Assembly (NCBI RefSeq): GCF_900070365.1
Contig: NZ_LN850107.1
Location: 1,984,001 to 2,048,000, forward strand
Direction of reading: 5' to 3'
DNA from: Alloactinosynnema sp. L-07
GTDB lineage: Bacteria; Actinomycetota; Actinomycetes; Mycobacteriales; Pseudonocardiaceae
DNA: 64,000 bases
Part shown: piece after piece, positions 46,126 to 54,648 of the stretch
Layout of the letters: each line of letters begins with the position of its first letter
Numbering within the stretch: position 1 is the stretch's first letter
Translations under genes and position numbers: made by a program
Notes under the pieces: model-generated
What the model saw: the letters and a program-made list of their open reading frames with translations, nothing else
Told to the model about the DNA's origin: nothing
Database searches by the model: none

Positions 46126-46317
46126 TTACGGGGTCGGCGGTATTCGGTCGATGAGGCGCCGCAGTGCGCTGTCGACATCGACGCCGAGCAGGCGGAGGTA
46201 GATCCGCAGGTCGGACTCGGTATGCAGCCTCGAGGTGCCGGTGAACCGGGCCAGGTCGGCCGAGCACGCCAACCGCAACACGACCTCACCGTCGGGAAGT
46301 ACTTCCGAAGTGGTCAT
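46126..46317 (-). CDS. small hypothetical protein, possibly truncated
   Basis: 63 residues from ATG 46317: TSEVLPDGEVVLRLACSADL, ARFTGTSRLHTESDLRIYLRLLGVDVDSAL. The frame is open further upstream with weaker sequence (QRAGFTVVG), so this could be the 3' end of a larger lost gene. No family was recognised. Confidence 0.35.
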   Translation of the reverse strand: MTTSEVLPDGEVVLRLACSADLARFTGTSRLHTESDLRIYLRLLGVDVDSALRRLIDRIPPTP

Positions 46318-46541
46318 GCCCACGACGGTGAACCCGGCCCGCTGGCCCAGCGACCCCGCCGCGGCATGAGAGCGTGTTCGTGCTGGTTGACGTGGGGTGA
46401 TGTGCGTTGCTTGCTGTGTCACGGGTTGGGGTTTATGCCGCTCGGGAGGGAGCGATAGTTGATTCGGGTTTCGTGTGAGCTCGGTGGTTGAGGATGGAGT
46501 GCAGGCGGGCCGAACCAGAATCAGGGTGGAATCCTCACCCG

Positions 46542-47822
46542 TCAATCATTGAGCGTGTGCCAAAAGTCAATCAACTTGCGACGCTCGCGGTCGTCTCGCT
46601 CAAGTGTGAGGTTCAAGTCCGGCATCAGTTCCGATTGTCGAGAAGCGTTGTTGATCAATCCGATGACCGTCTTGGTCTCAATGCTTCCCGTCAAGATCTC
46701 ACCGTTGAGAGCCCGCGATTCTGAGATTGCTCGACGTGCAACGGTGGACCTCTCGGCCAAACTGCTCCTCTCTAGAAGCAACGCGGCGCGATACCGAGGA
46801 AACCTAGGACTCGTTCGACGGAGCCAGAACTCTGAAGCCGTAAGTGCCGCGTGATTATTTGGCTCTGGCACGAGTGACCGTGGTAGGTAGCCGTCATGTA
46901 ATGCACCCAGCAAGAGCCACTCATAGTCTTCCTTCGAAAGTTTCGATCTAAGGTCCAACTGGTCAATTGCATGACGCAGATCTGTATACGCACTTTCCAA
47001 AAACACCTTTATCTCCGGCTGTACTTGCCAGTGTTCACGTAGGGCACGAAGGGCGTGGCAAATATCATCAGGTGTCATCCGCGCGTACATTCCCAAGTCG
47101 GCTGAGGTTACAGATGCTACCGCATCTAAAAGTCGTGCCTTAATTGCAAGGTATGTTTCGTCATCCTGACCGGCCACCTGAATTACGTCGCTATGCCCTC
47201 CCGGTAGAGCCCCGTAGTTGCCGCTGTTGAACATGCTGAGCGCCGACCTTCGCGTCACCACGCCGTCAGACTCTGCCGTATATACCCAAATAGGGATTGG
47301 GCAAGTACTGTCCGTCAAGTCGCGCGCATACGCGATGCGCTGAAGGACTATTCGCCTGGTCTCGTCGATCTCCTTTTGCATCGGACGTAGTGATCGCTCC
47401 TGAGGTTGATTCCAGAATGGGGCAAACCTCCTCAAAAGAATCAGAAATTCAGACCCCTCGTTCGGGCACGTAATCAAGGCTACCGAAGCGATCTTCTGAA
47501 GATTCCTCGCCCTTCCTTCCGTAACCTCGACAGCTAAGTAGTTTTGCACCACCAAGCCGCCCATACTGTGAGACACCAATACTATTTTCTTATACTCGGA
47601 AGTGCTATTCGCAAGCCAGGTTCGCAGTCTCAGGCCGAGAGTGTCCATGCTCGGTATTCGCCTTGTCGGCCACCTCCTGAACACTGGTGAATCATATTGA
47701 AAGAGCTTCACATCGACATTACTAAGATCCTCGTCCTGCGAAATCTGTGAGGCAATAGATTCCCACGTGGTCGAGTCAGAAAATAGTCCGTGGACGAACA
47801 CGGCCGCCAAGTCGCCCATCAC
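46542..47822 (-). CDS. alpha/beta hydrolase with unknown helical C-terminal domain
   Basis: 426 residues. The N-terminal 225 residues are an alpha/beta hydrolase: oxyanion-side HG in VFVHGLFSD (11-12), nucleophile S86 in VSHSMGG, acid D186 in AESDGVV and H210 in PGGHSDV, a full triad. The substrate is unknown, though esterase or lipase activity is likely. Residues 240-426 form a helical domain with no name (DDICHALRALREHW; LSKEDYEWLLLGALHDGYLP). Base composition is clearly AT-richer than its neighbours, a sign of recent transfer. The stand-alone position in an insertion and the two-domain layout resemble defence effectors, but this is inference only. Confidence 0.8.
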   Translation of the reverse strand: MMGDLAAVFVHGLFSDSTTWESIASQISQDEDLSNVDVKLFQYDSPVFRRWPTRRIPSMDTLGLRLRTWLANSTSEYKKIVLVSHSMGGLVVQNYLAVEVTEGRARNLQKIASVALITCPNEGSEFLILLRRFAPFWNQPQERSLRPMQKEIDETRRIVLQRIAYARDLTDSTCPIPIWVYTAESDGVVTRRSALSMFNSGNYGALPGGHSDVIQVAGQDDETYLAIKARLLDAVASVTSADLGMYARMTPDDICHALRALREHWQVQPEIKVFLESAYTDLRHAIDQLDLRSKLSKEDYEWLLLGALHDGYLPRSLVPEPNNHAALTASEFWLRRTSPRFPRYRAALLLERSSLAERSTVARRAISESRALNGEILTGSIETKTVIGLINNASRQSELMPDLNLTLERDDRERRKLIDFWHTLND

Positions 47823-48406
47823 ATCCTCCTGTCGTTAGTGGAAAGCGATTCCCCGGTATAGTCGTTCGACTAGTCTGAGCCGTTACTGGTTGGTCGCAAC
47901 GGCACACTTTCGGGCGGATTGTTCGGGTCAGGGCACAGGGGCGATCCCCGCCGTAACGGCCGAATTGGCCAGGGTGTGCGGAATCCGCTTCGCCGTTCGG
48001 ATCGCGCTACCGAGTCTGCCGGCGATCGGGACCACTTGGCTATCGGTCGATTACGTGAGCCCTCTCGTTGTCGGTGAACGGGCTCCGTGCGTGTCGACAG
48101 CGATAACCCGGCATCGGTCAGCCATATCTACCAGGTTGCTTCGTTGACCCACAGGCTCTCAGCGTCGGCCCATGACCATGTCGCGGGGCTTGGTACCAAT
48201 TCCTTGTTGGATCCTGTCCAAATGGCGTGGGCGCAGGTGACCGACACGACTTGGCGATCAAGCTCCTCGATGTGCATATAGCCAGGCGATACAGCGGTGG
48301 GGTCGCGCGCTCATCGGCATGAGCGGATGCTCTGCGCGCTCCACATCATCGGATCTATGGGAGTAGCGCGGCTCGCCGTCGCTCATCGTCGGTGCGTCGA
48401 CTTGCG
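47823..48406. other. gene-free right end of element B
   Basis: About 580 bp of lower GC than the backbone. Short open frames here have no coding-like codon use or start signal. The only structure seen is the TGGTGCAG repeat at its right edge (48407-48414). It probably holds the hydrolase promoter (near 47823-47890) and decayed sequence. Confidence 0.4.
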
Positions 48407-48420
48407 TGGTGCAGTGAAGC

Positions 48421-49352
48421 ACTTATCGGGCGAAAGGGGAAGTGCTTGACGCCGCCATCGCCGACGAACTCGTCGCCGGACGGATCGCCCCGGTCTTCCG
48501 GCACGTCATCGGATATGCCGCCGACGAACCGGACAGGGTCGAGAAGGACACCTCGTACACCACCAACTCCCGTGATCCCTGGTACCCGCTCGTCGAGTGG
48601 AACTGGGATCGGCGGGCATGCGACCAGTTCCTGCACGAACTGCTCCGCACCGAGCACGACCCGGACTTCCGCTGGCCGCGCAGCTGCTGCCAGTTCTGCT
48701 GCTACCAGGCTCCCACCACAGGCCGCGTCGATCTGGCTCTGCGCTGGCGCAAGGAGCCTGCGGCGGCTCTGATCTCGCTGCGGATGGAACGCAGGGCACT
48801 GGCCCTCAATCCCAAGCAGAAGTTGTTCGGCACCTACTCCGCGGCCGAGTTCGTCCAGGAGTACGGGCTTGCCGACGTGGTCGCGAGGCCGAGGCCCTCA
48901 GCCCAAACGTCGACTGTGGCTACACCGTGGTCGAAGTGCGGCGCGTGTACCGGCCGGCGTCGGTCAAGGACCCGGAGACCGGAAAGAGCGTCCGCGGCCG
49001 CGGCGGCAGGACCGTCAAGGACCCCACGAAGAAGGGCCGGGCATGGCGGTCCATGCGCCCGCATACCGTGGCCGACACCGTCGACGACGCGGTCGCCGTC
49101 CTCGAGCGACTGGCCCGGGAACACGGTGCCGCAGTCGCCTGCCACGGCGACGTCCCCCGCCTGGAGATTCGGCCGATGCCGAAGAAGGTGGCCGAGTGGC
49201 CGGTCACCACACACGCCTACGCGGTCGTGCCCGGCCCGGTGACGCCCAAGGAGCGCAAGGGCTTCGAGCAGGAATGGGTTGCCGCGCAAGCGCGGGAAGC
49301 GGCCCGCAACGGCGACGTGCCCGCGCTGACTATGTCACCCACGGCGGCATGA
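48421..49352 (+). pseudogene. PP-loop ATPase gene 2, 3' part, with internal frameshift
   Basis: Resumes with TYRAKGEVLDAAIADELVAG, then EKDTSYTTNSRDPWYPLVEW, WPRSCCQFCCYQAP (a Cys cluster likely to bind metal) and NPKQKLFGTYSAAEFVQEYGL. Near 48885 the frame shifts by one base; coding continues as EAEALSPNVDCGYTVVEVRR ... TKKGRAWRSMRPHTVADTVDDAV ... VTPKERKGFEQEWVAAQAR to the stop at 49352. An in-frame TGA at 48415 lies just inside element B. The frameshift may be decay or a sequence error. Confidence 0.7.
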
Positions 49353-49412
49353 ACCCAGGAACGACCCCGCAGCCCCAGCCGTGTTCCTGGGCGACGCGCC
49401 GGCTGCAGCGCA

Positions 49413-49482
49413 GCAGGCCATCGACCCCGCACAGGTCGCTGCGCGCCGCTGACGCGGACCCTGCGCGGGGTCGATGGCCTGC
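49413..49482 (+). repeat. intergenic stem-loop, conserved-loop family
   Basis: Stem of 22/23 bp (49413-49435 with 49460-49482; core GCAGGCCATCGACCCCGC). The loop carries TCGCTGCGCGCCGCTGACGC, a CGCTGCGCG variant. It lies 43 bp before the start at 49526. Confidence 0.72.
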
Positions 49483-49525
49483 TCTGGACGCGCCCGTCCG
49501 CACCCGACACCACAGGGAGTTCACT

Positions 49526-49687
49526 GTGATCAACACCGTCCTGGCCACTGGCGCCGCTGGCATCCATCCTCTCGCCGATACCTGCGACCTCGCTCCTCTC
49601 GCTTGGACCGACGTCGCCATGTTCGCCCTGATGGTCCTCGCTGCCCTCGGCGTCATGTGGATGCTTCTCCACTACTACCGCCGCTGA
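49526..49687 (+). CDS. small single-pass membrane protein
   Basis: 53 residues from a GTG with CAGGGAG upstream. Residues about 27-48 (DVAMFALMVLAALGVMWMLL) form one clear transmembrane helix, followed by a short basic end (HYYRR), so the C-terminus is probably cytoplasmic. Family unknown. The function may be tied to the transfer apparatus, but nothing shows this directly. Confidence 0.55.
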   Translation: MINTVLATGAAGIHPLADTCDLAPLAWTDVAMFALMVLAALGVMWMLLHYYRR

Positions 49688-49827
49688 TCCGCAGGCCCGT
49701 GACACCGCACATAGAGAGGCCCGATCACCGCGGCCACCTCCAAGTGGCTCGGGGATGGCCTTCCGGGCGGGAGCCAGCGCGCAGCCTGACCGTCCAGCCG
49801 CGCCGCCGTCCACGACCCGGGCCGACG

Positions 49828-49895
49828 CCGACACGGGTGATCCGGCATGCGGCAACGCCTTCGTCACCGCGCCGACCCCGGATCACACCGGTCGG
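49828..49895 (+). repeat. paired 18-bp arms, copy 2
   Basis: CCGACACGGGTGATCCGG (49828-49845) and CCGGATCACACCGGTCGG (49878-49895), 32 bp apart, identical to the arms at 35313-35380 while the centre differs. It ends 93 bp before the YqaJ-like gene. Confidence 0.7.
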
Positions 49896-49988
49896 CCCAA
49901 CCCAGCTCGTGGACGACGACACGCATGCCGGTCGTGTGGTGCGCGCCTCCCGACCGGGAGGCGCGACCCCGACCGAAAGCGAGCTGCC

Positions 49989-51053
49989 GTGGCAACCACC
50001 TCCCACGCGCCGCCGACACCTGCCACCGCCGCGCAGGCGCCCAAGCCGTCATGGCGGTGCCCTGCCGGGAAAACGGTCCTGCCGGCCAAGGCACCCCACG
50101 CGCTGTGGCTCGCGCGCCGCCGCGAGGGCCTCGGCGCCTCCGACGCGGCAACCGTCGGTGGGAGCAGTCCCTGGTCCGACCTGACGACCCTGTTTGCGGA
50201 GAAGGTGCACGGCTTCACCACGCCCGACAGCGACCGCATGCGGGTGGGCCGCGACCTGGAACCGTACGTCTTGTCCCGGTTCCGCGAGGCGACCGGGCTG
50301 CGCACGCGCCGCATCGGCATGCTCGCCAGCCGCGAGCACCCCTGGATGCTGGCCAGCCTCGACGCTCTGTCCGACGACGGTGGCCTGGTCGAGGCCAAGA
50401 CCACCACCAGCAATTTCGCCTTCGAGTGGGAAGACCCCCACGGCCAGGAGTCCGTACCCGACCATTACCTGCTGCAGGTCCAGTGGCAACTCAAGGTCTC
50501 CGGCCGCTCGCACGCCTGGATCGCCTGCTTGTTCCTTGACACCCGCGAGTTCATTTACCGCCGGGTCGAGCGCGACGACGCGCTGATCGAGCTACTGGTG
50601 CAGATGGGCGCCGACTTCTGGCACCACCACGTCCTACCGCAGGTAGCGCCGCCGCTGGACCCCGGTGCCGGCTCCGTCATGCGAGCCCTGCACCCCACCG
50701 TCGATGTGCCCACCCGCGAAGGCGGCACCGCGGCCGCGGTGGCGATGCGCCGTCAGGCGCGCATCAAGGCCCAGCTCAAGGAGCTGGCAGACCAACTCGA
50801 CACGGTCAACGCCGAGTTGTTCGCGATCACCGGCGACGCGGAGGTCCTGACCGTTGACGGCACGGTCGCTGCGACCTGGAAGCACACCGGCCGCTTCGAC
50901 GACTACGCCTGGGCCAAGGCCACCGAACCCGAGATCGTCCGCCGCTACACGCGCACCTGTGACTACGTCGACTGGCGCGCAGTGCTGGCCGACCGGCCTA
51001 AGGACCGCCGGTTCCGCGGTCGGGTCTTTCTGCCCAAGGCCGCCTTCGTCTGA
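49989..51053 (+). CDS. YqaJ-family viral recombinase (exonuclease)
   Basis: 354 residues. It has the YqaJ/lambda-exonuclease pattern: GLGASDAATVGGSSPWSD (49-64) and FAEKVHG, E91 in GRDLEPYV, then D125 in LASLDALSDDGGL and E135-x-K137 (VEAKTT), and a helix QVQWQLKVSG. It resects double-stranded DNA to provide ssDNA for the RecT-like protein encoded 65 bp downstream. The pair forms a phage-type recombination system with the element's SSB. The C-terminal part has a coiled coil (KAQLKELADQLDTVNAELFA). The GTG at 49989 gives a short disordered lead before the domain. Confidence 0.85.
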   Translation: MATTSHAPPTPATAAQAPKPSWRCPAGKTVLPAKAPHALWLARRREGLGASDAATVGGSSPWSDLTTLFAEKVHGFTTPDSDRMRVGRDLEPYVLSRFREATGLRTRRIGMLASREHPWMLASLDALSDDGGLVEAKTTTSNFAFEWEDPHGQESVPDHYLLQVQWQLKVSGRSHAWIACLFLDTREFIYRRVERDDALIELLVQMGADFWHHHVLPQVAPPLDPGAGSVMRALHPTVDVPTREGGTAAAVAMRRQARIKAQLKELADQLDTVNAELFAITGDAEVLTVDGTVAATWKHTGRFDDYAWAKATEPEIVRRYTRTCDYVDWRAVLADRPKDRRFRGRVFLPKAAFV

Positions 51054-51118
51054 CGTCGCGCCCTCACGCCCCGGCCGACCAGGGCCGGTTGACCTGCAAC
51101 CCCAAGGAGAGATCCCCA

Positions 51119-52234
51119 GTGGATACCGCACGCCTTCAACAGCGTCTGCGAACGACCCATCAGGCCCGGCGCGGCGAACTAGTGCTCGTGGGCTCCGCCG
51201 CAGCGACCATGCCCACCGCCGACGCGCTCGACACCGCCGAGGGCTACGCGGAGCGGCTGTCCAAGTCCGTGCTGCTGCCGGGCAACTATCGCCGCCAGCC
51301 CGCCAACATCCTGTGGGCGGTCGAGTTCGGCAGGATGCTGAATATCCCTACGATGGCCGCCATCACCGGCGTGAACGTCATCGAGGGCAAGCCAACCGCC
51401 TCGGCCAGTCTCATCGGATACCTGGTGCGCCGCGCCGGCCACAGGCTCCGCATCCGCGGCGGCTCATCGTTCAACGACCCGGCCTACGCCGAAATCATCC
51501 GCACCGACGATCCAGACTTCGTGTTCCGTTCCGACTGGACGATCCACCGCGCCGTCGAGTCACAACTGGTCCGCCTCATCAACGGCAAGCCGATCGCCCG
51601 CAGCAAGGAGGGCAAGGCGTTGCCATGGGAGCGGTACACACCGGCCCTGCTCAAAGCTCGCACGCTAACCGAGGTTGCGCGTGACGCCTGCCAGGATGTC
51701 CTGTTCGGTCTGCACTACACCCCTGAGGAACTCGGTGCCGAGGTCGACCAGGACGGCATACCGACTGGCCGGATGATCGACGTCGACGATACCGCCGACT
51801 ACCACTTCGACGAGGCCATGCTCGCGGACGAGGTGCTCGCCGCTGCCCGCGTGCACGCCGATGGCGCCCCCGGACAGCGCGAACGCATCGTGGTCGTCGA
51901 CGCCGCCGGCGTGGACGACGAGCACGCGATCCTGGACACGACACCCTTCGACTGGGACGCCGCGATCGCCGACGCCGCTGCCAAGGGAGCCCAGGAGCTG
52001 CGGGACCTGTGGTACGTCGCGCGGACCGCCGAACCCGACAACCAGGAGCTGATCGAGCGGATCAACTCAGCCGGGGCGCAAGTGGCGCCAGAGCCACACG
52101 GCACCGACTCCGGGCCACCCAGTTCCACGGTGACCGAGCCGCTCGCACAGCAGCCGGGCGGAACAACAGCGGAGACGGCGCCCGAGCAGCCCCGATCCGC
52201 CAACGTCGCTCGCGTCGCCGCCGCGCTCGGGTGA
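51119..52234 (+). CDS. RecT-family ssDNA annealing protein
   Basis: 371 residues from a GTG with AAGGAGAG about 9 bp upstream. RecT-type features: YAERLSKSVLLPGNYRRQPANI, WAVEFGRMLNIPTMAAITGVNVIEGKPTASASLIGYLVRRAG (in part: IEGKPTASASLIGYLVR) and later LPWERYTPALLKARTLTEVARDAC and ELGAEVDQDG. RecT proteins anneal complementary strands during recombination. The C-terminal 90 residues are acidic and Pro/Thr-rich and probably disordered. It is paired with the YqaJ-like exonuclease directly upstream. Confidence 0.86.
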   Translation: MDTARLQQRLRTTHQARRGELVLVGSAAATMPTADALDTAEGYAERLSKSVLLPGNYRRQPANILWAVEFGRMLNIPTMAAITGVNVIEGKPTASASLIGYLVRRAGHRLRIRGGSSFNDPAYAEIIRTDDPDFVFRSDWTIHRAVESQLVRLINGKPIARSKEGKALPWERYTPALLKARTLTEVARDACQDVLFGLHYTPEELGAEVDQDGIPTGRMIDVDDTADYHFDEAMLADEVLAAARVHADGAPGQRERIVVVDAAGVDDEHAILDTTPFDWDAAIADAAAKGAQELRDLWYVARTAEPDNQELIERINSAGAQVAPEPHGTDSGPPSSTVTEPLAQQPGGTTAETAPEQPRSANVARVAAALG

Positions 52235-52321
52235 GCACCGCGCCGCCCACAGGGCAGTTCCGCGTAGACGGGCCATCTTGAAACGCACCCCGTGCGTGGA
52301 TGCGGGAACCACAGCAGACCG

Positions 52322-52382
52322 CTCCCGGCCAGGGCAAGGCGCTCACGCGCCGCTGGCGCGGACCCCTTGGCCTGACCGGGAG
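52322..52382 (+). repeat. intergenic stem-loop
   Basis: Arms CTCCCGGCCAGGGCAAGG (52322-52339) and 52365-52382 pair at 16 of 18 positions. The loop CGCTCACGCGCCGCTGGCGC.. resembles the loop at 49436. It lies 78 bp before the next start. Confidence 0.65.
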
Positions 52383-52460
52383 GGCCCCGCAGATCGAAGC
52401 CCCATCCACGCGCCGCCCGACCACCACCGGGCCGGCGCACCCACCACGTTGGGAGCTCCC

Positions 52461-52871
52461 GTGACGACCACCCTCTCCGCCCGTTCCGCCACCGCCACAT
52501 GGATACCGGCGCCGGGCTACCGCGAGTTGATGACCGGCGCCTGGGCGCGACCCTCCGGCGGAGGGTACGAGATCGTCGTGCTCACCGCAGCCGACACCGA
52601 GGGCGGCATCCCCGCACTGATCAGCGGCACCGTGAGCACACTGACGATGATCTCGGCCGATAGCTGGCTCCAAGATCCGGACTTGCTGCGCGCACTGGCG
52701 GCCCGCGGTGTCCTCACGATGAGGATCGTTGGACCCGAGCACCCTGCGCTGCGCCACGTCGAACACAATGCCCGCGACCTGGGGTGCGGTGTCCGACCAG
52801 ACGTGTGGGTCGCCCTTGGCCTGGAATTGGATCTGCTGGCCGACCACGACCTTGACATGCAGGCCGCGTGA
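52461..52871 (+). CDS. hypothetical protein
   Basis: 136 residues from a GTG with GGGAG about 8 bp upstream. It contains a mixed beta/alpha region (YEIVVLTAADTEGGIPALISG; TVSTLTMISADSWLQDPDLLRAL; VLTMRIVGPEHPAL). No family was recognised, and there is no membrane segment. It is flanked by hairpins and is probably an independent unit of the backbone. Confidence 0.58.
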   Translation: MTTTLSARSATATWIPAPGYRELMTGAWARPSGGGYEIVVLTAADTEGGIPALISGTVSTLTMISADSWLQDPDLLRALAARGVLTMRIVGPEHPALRHVEHNARDLGCGVRPDVWVALGLELDLLADHDLDMQAA

Positions 52872-53013
52872 TGTCGGCTCCCTCGACACCCCACTCCGCG
52901 AGTACTTGTTTCCCCGAATCCACGAACCGTCGAGCACACCCTGCTCACCTTCGGCGGGTTCCACCGCGACCACGCGGGCCTGGCCGAGCGCTGGTGGCCG
53001 CCGGAGTCCAGCA

Positions 53014-53098
53014 CGGCGCGAGGGGACACAGGCAAGGGGCGATTGCGGACCGACCGGTTTTGCGCGCCCCCTTGCCTGTCCTACGGCCCCTCGCGCCG
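53014..53098 (+). repeat. two-tier intergenic stem-loop
   Basis: Outer stem CGGCGCGAGGGG (53014-53025) / 53087-53098 and inner stem ACAGGCAAGGGG (53028-53039) / 53068-53079, both perfect, joined by a short asymmetric bulge. The loop contains TTGCGGACCGACCGG. It lies 48 bp before the next start. Confidence 0.7.
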
Positions 53099-53146
53099 CG
53101 CTGGGTGATGCCGGTCCACCAGCACTCGACTCAGGAGAACACGGCC

Positions 53147-53746
53147 GTGATCAGTCTTCTTCCCGACTCCGACAACCCCGTTACCCGCGATCGGCACGCC
53201 GCCGCCGCGCAGTACGAGAACGCGACGCGCACGAACCACTTCCACCAGATCCTCGATGCCACGCGGCTGGTCACCGCTGCTATACCCACGGCCACCGTCA
53301 TTGTCGTCGACATCGAGCACCGGTGGGCCGACCCGATCGGCCCGACGCTCCAGCAGGTCCTCGACGGCAGCGGCTACGCCCTGTGGGAGCGCTACACCGA
53401 CCTGTCGCCGAGCCTCGCGGCGTGGCGCACCGCCGACGGCGCCGACTGGGAGCGGGCAGTGAAGGTCGTCGACGAAGACCTGGCGGCCGCCACCCGCCTG
53501 GATGACCTCCAGGAATTGGGGTGGCGCGAACTCGTTCAGCCTGGCGACTTCCTCGTCCTTCGCCTGCCCGAGCGCGATCTGCTGACGGGGGAGTGGGTGT
53601 ACCTGCCGCAATTTACCGACGCCGCGAACGAGTACCTCTGCGCTCTGCGGTCCTGCCTCCTTTGCTCCGGTGCGGGCTTGGTGGCCCGCCGAGACGAGGC
53701 AGAAGGCTCCGACACCTGCGCCTGCGTCCGCACAGCGACGTGGTGA
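53147..53746 (+). CDS. hypothetical protein with C-terminal Cys cluster
   Basis: 199 residues from a GTG with CAGGAGAAC before it. The last 30 residues carry CALRSCLLCSGAG and DTCACV, five Cys in a pattern that could bind zinc. Upstream lies a beta-alpha fold (TATVIVVDIEHRWADPIG; LVQPGDFLVLRLPERDLLTG). No known family. The preceding gap (52872-53146) contains only the two-tier hairpin. Confidence 0.58.
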   Translation: MISLLPDSDNPVTRDRHAAAAQYENATRTNHFHQILDATRLVTAAIPTATVIVVDIEHRWADPIGPTLQQVLDGSGYALWERYTDLSPSLAAWRTADGADWERAVKVVDEDLAAATRLDDLQELGWRELVQPGDFLVLRLPERDLLTGEWVYLPQFTDAANEYLCALRSCLLCSGAGLVARRDEAEGSDTCACVRTATW

Positions 53747-53833
53747 CCTCCGCGGACGATGAACCAGCTTTCGCCGGGCGCCGCTGTACCGCCAGTGCGC
53801 CGGTTCCCAGTCCCTCACCCAAATGAAGTGTTC

Positions 53834-53866
53834 GGTGGCCCGCGTCCGCTTTGGACTCGGGCCACC
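53834..53866 (+). repeat. intergenic stem-loop
   Basis: Perfect 9-bp stem GGTGGCCCG (53834-53842) / CGGGCCACC (53858-53866), 21 bp before the ATG at 53888, close enough to affect ribosome access. Confidence 0.55.
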
Positions 53867-53887
53867 ACGTGTGATCAGGAAGAAGCC

Positions 53888-54364
53888 ATGACCGAAGTCC
53901 CGGACAAGCACTTCACCCACGTCCGATTCACCAACTTCAGCGTGCACGTCCCGACGGAGGTGTGGTGTGACAGCTTCGGGCTCTCGCCTGACGCCGTGGC
54001 ATCCGATGTACGTGAGTACATCAAGAACAACCTCACGCCGAAGTGCACCGACCCGGACAAGCTATCGATCTGTGAGGCGAAGGAGCTTCCCGCGCTCGGC
54101 GCCTTCGGGTCCGGAGAGATCAAAGCCGTATGGGAGTGGCCAGAAGTTCGCAACTGTTGGAATGCCTTCTGCATTGGCGAGGACTGCGACCAGCAGCACC
54201 ACCACGACTTCACCGGCTATACCTGGTTCGAGCGCCAAGGTGCGACGTGGAACAACCACAACAACGACCTCGGCCAATGGTGTCAGCACTCCGGTGAAGC
54301 CGCGCACCGCGTCGACGACCGGTGCCCGGCGATGTGCCAGGCCAGCACCCACGCCGAGGACTAG
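53888..54364 (+). CDS. hypothetical protein, Cys/His-rich
   Basis: 158 residues from an ATG with AGGAAGAAGCC upstream. The C-terminal half is rich in Cys, His and Trp: WPEVRNCWNAFCIGEDCDQQ, then HHHDFTGYTW, WNNHNNDLGQWCQHSG, CPAMC. This suggests a metal-binding or zinc-stabilised fold. The N-terminus (THVRFTNFSVHVPTEVWCDSF in part) is beta-like. No family was recognised. Confidence 0.58.
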   Translation: MTEVPDKHFTHVRFTNFSVHVPTEVWCDSFGLSPDAVASDVREYIKNNLTPKCTDPDKLSICEAKELPALGAFGSGEIKAVWEWPEVRNCWNAFCIGEDCDQQHHHDFTGYTWFERQGATWNNHNNDLGQWCQHSGEAAHRVDDRCPAMCQASTHAED

Positions 54365-54544
54365 CCGCTCCCCGTGAACCGTCGACCTCGCCGCACCGTG
54401 GTTGATCGGCGGCCATGGGTGCAGAACGCATCGCATGACCGACCTTGGGTCGGCGGCCTGCAGCAGTCCCGAGACGCCAGGCCGCCCGGTTCCACGCGGG
54501 GCCTGGCGGGAGTCCCGGCGAACGGCCCGCCGGTCGCTCAGCGT

Positions 54545-54594
54545 AGGGCGGCCCTGGCCAATCGAAGCCGCCCCAACAGGCTCAGGGCCGCCCT
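54545..54594 (+). repeat. intergenic stem-loop
   Basis: Perfect 12-bp stem AGGGCGGCCCTG (54545-54556) / 54583-54594 with a 26-nt loop. A second CCAGGCC/GGCCTGG hairpin lies just upstream (about 54478-54507). Both precede the start at 54649. Confidence 0.6.
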
Positions 54595-54648
54595 GTAACG
54601 CCTCGACCGCCGGCCGTCCGGCCGGTACCAGCGTTTCCAGGAGCAGAG

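Larger units (their letters stand above)
36884..48420. mobile_element. element B: two-recombinase insertion with decayed cargo
   Basis: About 11.5 kb between the two halves of PP-loop gene 2. Short inverted repeats CTGCACCA (36892-36899) and TGGTGCAG (48407-48414) lie just inside both ends, with a further AAGTC match next to them. The left end carries two overlapping tyrosine recombinase genes (36955-40591). The cargo consists of a beta-propeller gene split by an IS256 element, contractile-tail and HEAT remnants, small hypothetical genes and an AT-richer alpha/beta hydrolase. The exact ends are inferred from the interrupted gene. Confidence 0.68.

Noticed and set aside
35313..49895. The repeated 18-bp arms as att sites of element B
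   Set aside because: They lie outside the inferred ends of element B (36884 and 48420), on both sides, and one of them is 1.4 kb away from the interruption, so they are not the element's junctions, though recombination between them cannot be excluded.
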